A DNA stretch of 12,359 bases, from the NCBI GenBank assembly GCA_004554085.1, contig SFNY01000073.1:1-12359 (forward strand). The letters run 5' to 3'. Made by a program: the position numbers and the translations under genes. Positions 7,878 through 12,359 of the stretch are shown piece after piece; the first letter of the stretch is position 1, and each line of letters opens with the position of its first letter. The notes beneath the pieces are model-generated. The model saw nothing but the letters and a program-made list of their open reading frames with translations. It did not search any database and had not been told where the DNA came from. This DNA comes from Clostridiales bacterium. GTDB lineage: Bacteria > Bacillota > Clostridia > Christensenellales > Aristaeellaceae.

Positions 7878-10140
7878 TCAGTTCAGCTTGCGCAGCGGAG
7901 CGATGTTCGCAGAGAAGCGCTTGCGCGCGCCGCTGTCGAAGTCCACGATCACCTTCTGATCGCTGCCCTCGCCCGAAACCTCGCTCACCTTGCCGCGACC
8001 GAACACGGCATGAATCACGCTGTCCCCCACGCGGAAGAGCTTCAGGCTCCGCTGGGGAGCGCTCGGAGCGCCGCCGAAGCCCTTTTGCAGCCCCGGAATG
8101 TTCAGCGCAGGCTTGCCGGACGGCTTCTCCGCATTCGCCCGGGGTGCGGGTCGGGAGCCGTAGCCGGAGCGGGGTGCATCCTCATAGGACGGCCTGCGCG
8201 GCGGCATGGGCACGCGGGTCTGGGATTTCACCGCGCCCTCCTGAATCAGCCGCTGGGGAATCTCGCTGACGAAGCGGGAGAGCTGGTTCGCCGAGCGCGC
8301 GTTGTACAGCATGCGGGTGTGGGCATGGCTCAGGTACAGCTTCTTCTTTGCGCGGGTGATGCCCACATAGGCCAGCCTGCGCTCCTCCTCCAGCGCCGTC
8401 TCATCGAACAGCGCGCGGCTGAGGGGAAACACGCCCTCCTCCATGCCCACCAGGAACACCGCGTCGAACTCCAGGCCCTTGGCGGAGTGCAGCGTCATCA
8501 GCGTCACCGCGCCGGAGGTCTGGTTCAGATTGTCCACGTCGGTGATCAGCGCCACGTTCTCCAAAAAGTCGGTCAGCGTGCCCTCGGGGTTCAGCTTCGC
8601 GAACTCCGAGACCGCGCCCTCCAGCTCGCGGATGTTCTCGATGCGGGTCTGGTTTTCCTCGGTCTTGCTCTCCTCCAGCGCCTTGACGTAGCCGGTCTTG
8701 TCGATCAGCGCGGTGGTGAACTCCGTGATGCTCATGGTGTACATGGCCTCGGTCAGCTCCACCATCAGATCGGCAAAGCCGCCCACCAGCCGCTGCGCGC
8801 GGCTGCTTAGCCCCGCGCCCTCGCTGTCCAGCACCGCAGCCATCAGGGAGAGCTCGTTTTCCTCCGCGTAGAGCGCCAGCGCCTCCACGGTGCTGTCGCC
8901 GATGCCGCGCTTGGGCTCGTTGATGATGCGCCGCACGGACACGTCGTCGTCCGGGTTCACCAGCGCCCGCATGTAGGCGATCAGGTCCTTGACCTCCTTG
9001 CGGTCATAGAACCTCTGGCCGCCGTAGATGCGGTTGGGAACGCCCGCGCGCACGAAGGCCTCCTCAAGCACGCGCGACTGGGCGTTGGTGCGGTAGAGCA
9101 CGGCGATCTCGCCGGGGCGCATGCCCTGAGAAATGAGCTTCTTCGACATCAGCGCTGTGAAGGCAGCCTCGTCGCGCTCATCCATGGCGTGATACAGGCC
9201 CACCTTGTCGCCGGGATCGCACTGGGTCCACAGCGCCTTCTCTTTGCGTCCGGCGTTGTGGGCGATCACCTGGTTCGCCGCGTCCAGGATGTTGGCGGTG
9301 GATCGATAGTTCTGCTCCAGCTTGATCACCCGGCAGTCCGGGAAGTCCTTCTCGAACTCCAGAATGTTGCGGATGTCCGCGCCGCGCCAGCCGTAGATGG
9401 ACTGGTCGTCGTCGCCCACCACGCACAGGTTGCGCTTGCCGCCGGCCATCAGCCGCACGAACTGGTACTGGGCGATGTTCGTATCCTGATACTCGTCCAC
9501 CAAGACATAGTCAAACTTGTCCTGGTAGTATTGCAGCACCGGCGGATGTTCGCTCAGCAGCTCCAGCGTCTTGATGAGCAGATCGTCGAAGTCCAGGGCG
9601 TTGTTGCCGCGAAGGGCGATCTCGTATTTTTCGTAGGCCTCGCACAGCTTGCGGTTGCGGAAGTTGTCGCCCGCATCCTTCAGCCACTCGCGGGGCGTGA
9701 GCATGCGGTTCTTCGCATCGGAGATCGTGGCCTTGATGGCCTTCGGAGGGAACTCCTTGTCACTCAATTCCAGCGACTTCGCCACCCCCTTGATCACCGT
9801 CATGCGGTCGTCCTCGTCGTAGATGACGAACTCGCGCTTGTAGCCCAGCTTCTCGATGTCCCGGCGCAGAATACGCGCGCAGCAGGAGTGGAAGGTGGAC
9901 ACCCAGGCGTCCTTGCCGGACTCGCCGCTGAGCGCGTCCACGCGCTCCACCATCTCCCGGGCCGCCTTGTTGGTGAAGGTGATGGCCAGAATCTTCCACG
10001 CGGGCACGCCGCTGTCGATCAGATGGGCGATGCGGCAGGTGAGCACGCGGGTCTTGCCGCTGCCCGCAAACAAGCAGCGGCCCCTGCGTCTGTTCGACGG
10101 CGGCGCGCTGCTCGGGATTCAGCTTATCCAAATAATTCAT
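7878..10140 (-). CDS. pcrA: ATP-dependent DNA helicase PcrA (UvrD/Rep family), interrupted by a frameshift in Walker A
   Basis: Superfamily 1 3'-5' helicase for repair, rolling-circle replication and removal of RecA or RNA polymerase from DNA. Translation from ATG 10138-10140 gives MNYLDKLNPEQRAAVEQTQG with the Q-motif, then leaves frame after Val24. The remaining 730 residues read in another frame from AGSGKTRVLT. Motifs in the second part, numbered from the TTG codon at 10073: ITFTNKAA (31-38), DEYQD (193-197), GDDDQSIYGWRGA (220-232), QNYRST (254-259), TLHSAKGLEF (527-536), RRLAYVGITRAK (565-576). A C-terminal Tudor-like domain, FRVGDSVIHAVFGRGKV (680-696) onward, is of the kind that binds RNA polymerase. 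All motifs except Walker A are intact. Initiation at TTG 10073 would lack the Q-motif and would probably be inactive. AAAGGG precedes the ATG. It lies 18 bp after the yerC-like gene. Confidence 0.9.
10059..10071 (-). other. Site of the pcrA frameshift
   Basis: The minus strand reads CTT-GTT then TGCGGGCAGCGGCAAG. UvrD-family helicases have PLLVxAGAGSGKT, needing 12 bases between the Val codon and the GGC-AGC codons of GS; only four (TGCG) are present. Eight bases are therefore missing. An ancestral TGC-GCG-GGC-GCG-GGC-AGC that lost eight bases of its GCGGGC tandem repeat gives exactly the observed sequence. Confidence 0.8.
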
Positions 10141-10158
10141 CGGTTCAATCCCTTTATC

Positions 10159-10458
10159 TCAATCCTCTTGACCCTTGAGTTTTTCAATCACGCGCTCATA
10201 ACCGCCCGCACCATAGTTCAGCGCGCGGTTCACGCGGCCGATGGTCGCAGTGGAAGCGCCCGTCTTTTCCACAATCTCATTGTAGGTGATCTTGTCGCGC
10301 AGCATCATGGCGATCTCCATGCGTGAGCTGAGATCCTGCACCTCCCGGATCGTGAACAGGTCCTCGAACAGGCGATAGCAGTCCTCCATGCTCTCCAGCG
10401 TCAGAAACGCCCTCGCCAGCAGATCTGCCTGCTCGCTCTGCAATCTGGATTCAAACAT
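10159..10458 (-). CDS. yerC: YerC/YecD family TrpR-related DNA-binding protein
   Basis: A small TrpR-superfamily protein whose ligand and targets are unknown. With the ATG at 10456-10458 it has 99 residues. The core LESMEDCYRLFEDLFTIREV (21-40) and SSRMEIAMMLRDKITYNEIV (44-63), followed by the helix-turn-helix TGASTATIGRVNRALNYG (66-83), is the Trp repressor-type fold with the conserved RVNRALNYG recognition region. A GTG at 10474-10476 would add six residues, but it has no Shine-Dalgarno and would leave only a 16-base leader. The ATG has GGTGA five bases upstream and a 34-base leader, so I prefer it. In Bacillus subtilis yerC also lies just upstream of pcrA and ligA (with pcrB between), supporting the family call. 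Confidence 0.9.
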   Translation of the reverse strand: MFESRLQSEQADLLARAFLTLESMEDCYRLFEDLFTIREVQDLSSRMEIAMMLRDKITYNEIVEKTGASTATIGRVNRALNYGAGGYERVIEKLKGQED

Positions 10459-10498
10459 CTTGTCACCGGCTTTCACGCTTTAATGTATGAATAGCTCT

Positions 10499-10527
10499 AT
10501 TATAGCCGAGAAAGCGCGTTCCGTCAA
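10499..10527 (-). promoter_or_regulatory. Near-consensus promoter of the yerC-pcrA-ligA operon
   Basis: On the minus strand TTGACG (10522-10527) is separated by exactly 17 bases from TATAAT (10499-10504). This is an almost perfect sigma-A (sigma-70) type promoter. The predicted start near 10492 is 34 bases before the chosen yerC ATG. It lies just beyond the terminator of the XRE gene, so the two units are separate. Confidence 0.88.
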
Positions 10528-10545
10528 GTTTCAATTCCCCATCCG

Positions 10546-10583
10546 AAAAGAGAAAGGGCGGAACCCCACATGGGATTCCGTCC
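10546..10583 (-). terminator. Intrinsic terminator after the XRE regulator gene
   Basis: In the minus-strand transcript GGACGGAATCCC and GGGGTTCCGCCC (from 10572-10583 and 10556-10567) pair over 12 positions with one A/C mismatch and one G-U pair, closing a four-base loop. The run TTTCTCTTTT follows at once (10546-10555). The stem begins directly after the stop codon at 10584-10586. Confidence 0.88.
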
Positions 10584-10895
10584 TCACTTCAATTCATTGT
10601 ATTCAATGATCCGGTTGGAAATCTCCCGCAGCAGCTTGCGCTGGTCGTCCGAGAGCGACTGGTCGCGGTCGCCCAGCAGGTCGCTGTCCAGCGAATCCTG
10701 AAGCAAGAGGCTCGGCGACACCTGCAAGGCGTTGCACAGCTTGATGACCGTATCCAGACTCGCCTTGCGCGTTCCGCGCTCGATGTGTCCCAGAAAGGAC
10801 AGGCTGATGCCCGCGCGCTCGGACAGCTTTTCCTGCGTCATCTGGAGCGCAATCCTCTGCTGACGCACGCGCCGACCAAAATCTTCATACAGCAT
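10584..10895 (-). CDS. XRE-family helix-turn-helix transcriptional regulator
   Basis: A 103-residue one-domain DNA-binding protein. Residues about 6-62 form a Cro/C1-type helix-turn-helix: FGRRVRQQRIALQMTQEKLS (6-25), then SLSFLGHIERGTRKASLDTV (31-50), with a recognition helix around SLSFLGHIERG. The C-terminal 40 residues are charged (DSLDSDLLGDRDQSLSDDQR) and end in a predicted helix that may serve dimerisation; there is no enzyme or ligand domain. ATG 10893-10895 is preceded by GGTGGTGGAG about eight bases upstream. It is monocistronic, ends in a strong terminator, and is divergent from the membrane protein and sugar kinase genes. It may regulate itself or those genes, but the target is unknown. 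Confidence 0.9.
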   Translation of the reverse strand: MLYEDFGRRVRQQRIALQMTQEKLSERAGISLSFLGHIERGTRKASLDTVIKLCNALQVSPSLLLQDSLDSDLLGDRDQSLSDDQRKLLREISNRIIEYNELK

Positions 10896-10959
10896 TTTTC
10901 ACACTCCACCACCTTTTTTTCAGTTTATCGAATTCATTCCTCCGTTGGAACAGTCTTAT

Positions 10960-10975
10960 GGAAGTATATGCTTCC
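10960..10975. promoter_or_regulatory. Imperfect 16-bp palindrome in the divergent intergenic region, possible operator
   Basis: GGAAG-TATATG-CTTCC is symmetric at 14 of 16 positions (GGAAGnATATnCTTCC). It lies 65 bp upstream of the XRE start and about 37 bp upstream of the -35 box of the rightward promoter. Its centre includes TATACT on the minus strand, a candidate -10 for the XRE gene without a convincing -35. Length and symmetry suit a dimeric helix-turn-helix regulator; binding is unproven. Confidence 0.4.
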
Positions 10976-11011
10976 TTTAGAATCGCATTCATGAAATTTT
11001 CTTCCATTCAG

Positions 11012-11041
11012 TTGTCATGCGTCGAGCTTTGATGTTATAAT
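11012..11041 (+). promoter_or_regulatory. Promoter of the membrane protein and FGGY kinase genes
   Basis: TTGTCA (11012-11017), an 18-base spacer and TATAAT (11036-11041) with an upstream TG (TGT-TATAAT) form a strong sigma-A (sigma-70) type, extended -10 promoter. The predicted start near 11048 leaves a leader of about 53 bases before the ATG at 11101. Confidence 0.82.
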
Positions 11042-11100
11042 GAAAGGCAAATGGAACAAATCTGCACGTTCGGCACATCTGCCGCGCGCAAAAAAGGAAA

Positions 11101-11484
11101 ATGCGCTTGAAAAGAATGCAAAAAAAGACCCCGCAGCGCAAGAGGGGCCGTCTGCGCTGGCTGTGGGTGTGGCTGATTCAGATCGCAGCCGCGCTGTTGG
11201 TTGCCCTGCCCGTCTCCCTGAGCCTGTGGCTGGGCGGCGCGGTGCACGCCATATGCATGTGGGGAGTCTCCCCCATCCTCGGCTTCCTCTCCGGCCTCAT
11301 CGCCACGCGCAAGGGGCTGCTGAACCACGCCGCGTGGATCGCACCGCCGGTGATGCTGTTCGTGGGCTATGAAATCGCCTGGGGCTATCCCCCGCAGCCC
11401 GGCCCGGTGTTTCTCTGCGGCCTGATTTCTCTGGTGGGCGCCGCCACGGGCGAGGTGCTCAACCAGCGGCAAAAGAAAAAGTGA
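11101..11484 (+). CDS. Small integral membrane protein of unknown function
   Basis: I do not recognise a family. The 127-residue protein begins with a strongly basic segment (MRLKRMQKKTPQRKRGRLRW) and has about four hydrophobic stretches (roughly 20-44, 48-68, 77-93 and 100-119), ending in NQRQKKK. Basic ends and four helices suggest that both termini face the cytoplasm. There is no signal peptidase site or obvious catalytic motif. The start is uncertain: AAGGA lies only two bases before the ATG at 11101, whereas TTG at 11107 would have normal spacing (eight bases). The stop is 15 bp before the FGGY kinase ATG and no terminator lies between, so the two are probably cotranscribed. A transport or accessory role is possible but unsupported. 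Confidence 0.75.
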   Translation: MRLKRMQKKTPQRKRGRLRWLWVWLIQIAAALLVALPVSLSLWLGGAVHAICMWGVSPILGFLSGLIATRKGLLNHAAWIAPPVMLFVGYEIAWGYPPQPGPVFLCGLISLVGAATGEVLNQRQKKK

Positions 11485-11499
11485 CAAAGGAGTTCCAGC

Positions 11500-12359
11500 A
11501 TGGAAAAAGACCTGATTCTCACCTGTGACGCCGGAACCACCGGTTGCAAATGTTCCGTGTTCAACCTGCGCGGCGAGGCGCTGTGCTCGGTGCGGCGCGA
11601 CTATCCCACGCTGTATCCGCGCCCGAACTGGTCGGAGCAGGAGCCCGACCGCATCCTGGACGCGGTATACGACGGCATCCGGGAGCTTTTGCAGCAGGTC
11701 AGCCCCCAGCGCATCGCCTGCGTGGGTCTCAGTGGCTCCATGAACGGCTGCATCCCCGTGGATGCGGAGGGCAACGCGCTGCACCCCAACATCATCCACT
11801 CCGACAGCCGCACGGGTGCGCAGGTGGAAAAGATCGGCAGCGTCATCAACAAGTACCACTTCTACACCCTCACCGGCAACCGCCTGGACGCCCACTACAC
11901 CCTGCCCAAGATTCTCTGGTTCAAGGAGAACCTGCCGGAGGTGTACAACCGGGCGCGCTGGTTCATGAACATCAAGGACTACATCTACGCCCACATGACC
12001 GGGCGCATCGGCTACACGGACTACTCCGACGCATCGCTGACCACGGCGCTGGACATCAACAACCGCTGCTGGGCGGAGGATCTGCTCCACGATCTGGACA
12101 TCGACAGCAGCCGCATGCCCAAGATCATCCCGGGCCACGACATTCGCGGCAAGATCACCCGGCAGGTGTACTACCGCACGGGCCTGATCACCGGAACGCC
12201 GGTGGCCATCGGCGGCGGCAGCGGCTGCTGCACGGCCCGGGGCGCGGGCATCGTCAGCCCCGGCAGCGCCTACACCTACATCGGCTCCAGCGCCTGGGTC
12301 TCCCAGATTCAGGATCACCCCGTGCTGGATCCCAAGGCCCGCATCTTCAACTATCTGGA
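11500..12359 (+). CDS. FGGY-family carbohydrate kinase (xylulokinase-like), 3' end cut by window edge
   Basis: ATP-dependent sugar kinase of the FGGY family; the substrate cannot be fixed from sequence, but the general form is xylulokinase-like. The visible 286 residues comprise the N-terminal domain and the start of the C-terminal one, out of about 500. Seen are the phosphate-binding DAGTTGCKCSVF (10-21), VGLSGSMNG (75-83), HSDSRTG (100-106) and the probable catalytic base Asp177 in YSDASLT. GGGSGCCTARGAG (238-250) follows, then PGSAYTYIGSSAWV (254-267). Most family members have Asp where this one has Ser241 (GGGD). Cysteine is frequent (nine in the visible part). AAAGGAG is seven bases before the ATG. 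It follows the small membrane protein gene in the same transcript and may be controlled by the divergent XRE gene. Confidence 0.9.
   Translation, partial: MEKDLILTCDAGTTGCKCSVFNLRGEALCSVRRDYPTLYPRPNWSEQEPDRILDAVYDGIRELLQQVSPQRIACVGLSGSMNGCIPVDAEGNALHPNIIHSDSRTGAQVEKIGSVINKYHFYTLTGNRLDAHYTLPKILWFKENLPEVYNRARWFMNIKDYIYAHMTGRIGYTDYSDASLTTALDINNRCWAEDLLHDLDIDSSRMPKIIPGHDIRGKITRQVYYRTGLITGTPVAIGGGSGCCTARGAGIVSPGSAYTYIGSSAWVSQIQDHPVLDPKARIFNYL

Noticed and set aside
10141..10158. Absence of pcrB between the yerC-like gene and pcrA
   Set aside because: pcrB at this place is mainly a Bacillus-type arrangement; its absence in a Clostridia-like genome is not surprising.
10474..10476. GTG as the start of the yerC-like gene
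   Set aside because: It has no Shine-Dalgarno, lies only about 16 bases from the predicted transcription start, and the added residues are not part of the conserved family core.
11035..12318. Long minus-strand open frame (427 codons) opposite the membrane protein and the kinase
   Set aside because: The plus strand encodes a clear FGGY kinase with catalytic motifs and a proper ribosome binding site. The minus-strand translation is Val/Ala/His/Gln-rich and has no recognisable domain.

Overview
The window looks like ordinary chromosomal core from a high-GC member of the Firmicutes, probably an uncultured Clostridia lineage. Two syntenies typical of that phylum point there: yicC-gmk-rpoZ-coaBC-priA-def, and a YerC/YecD-family regulator followed by pcrA and ligA. 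Promoters are sigma-A-like (TATAAT, two with an extended -10) and the Shine-Dalgarno sequences are strong. The genus cannot be told from the sequence alone. No RNA gene, insertion sequence, phage gene or CRISPR array is visible, and I found no clearly new multi-gene system.

Layout, described as transcribed. The first block (about 5820 down to 1, minus strand) is one probable operon. It starts at an extended -10 promoter at 5772-5777 and reads yicC (RNase family), gmk (guanylate kinase), rpoZ (RNA polymerase omega), coaBC (coenzyme A synthesis), priA (replication restart helicase) and def (peptide deformylase, cut by the window edge). coaBC and priA overlap by ATGA. The 153-bp rpoZ-coaBC gap holds two inverted repeats. 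remA, often found between yicC and gmk in Firmicutes, is absent.

The second block (about 10527 down to 5839, minus strand) is a DNA repair operon read from a near-consensus promoter (TTGACG-17-TATAAT): a TrpR-like YerC regulator, pcrA (UvrD-like helicase) and ligA (a divergent NAD+-dependent DNA ligase). pcrA as given is frameshifted inside its Walker A motif. The lesion fits loss of 8 bases from a GC-rich tandem repeat, either a sequence error or a real break.

The third block (10546-12359) is accessory-like. A small XRE-family regulator on the minus strand ends in a clear intrinsic terminator. Across a 205-bp divergent intergenic region, a consensus-like promoter drives plus-strand genes: a small four-helix membrane protein of unknown function, then an FGGY-family carbohydrate kinase that runs off the right edge. 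The regulator may control this sugar locus, but that rests on position only.

The main points for a second look are the pcrA frameshift, the divergent ligase, the missing remA, the inverted repeats before coaBC, and the palindrome between the XRE gene and the kinase operon.
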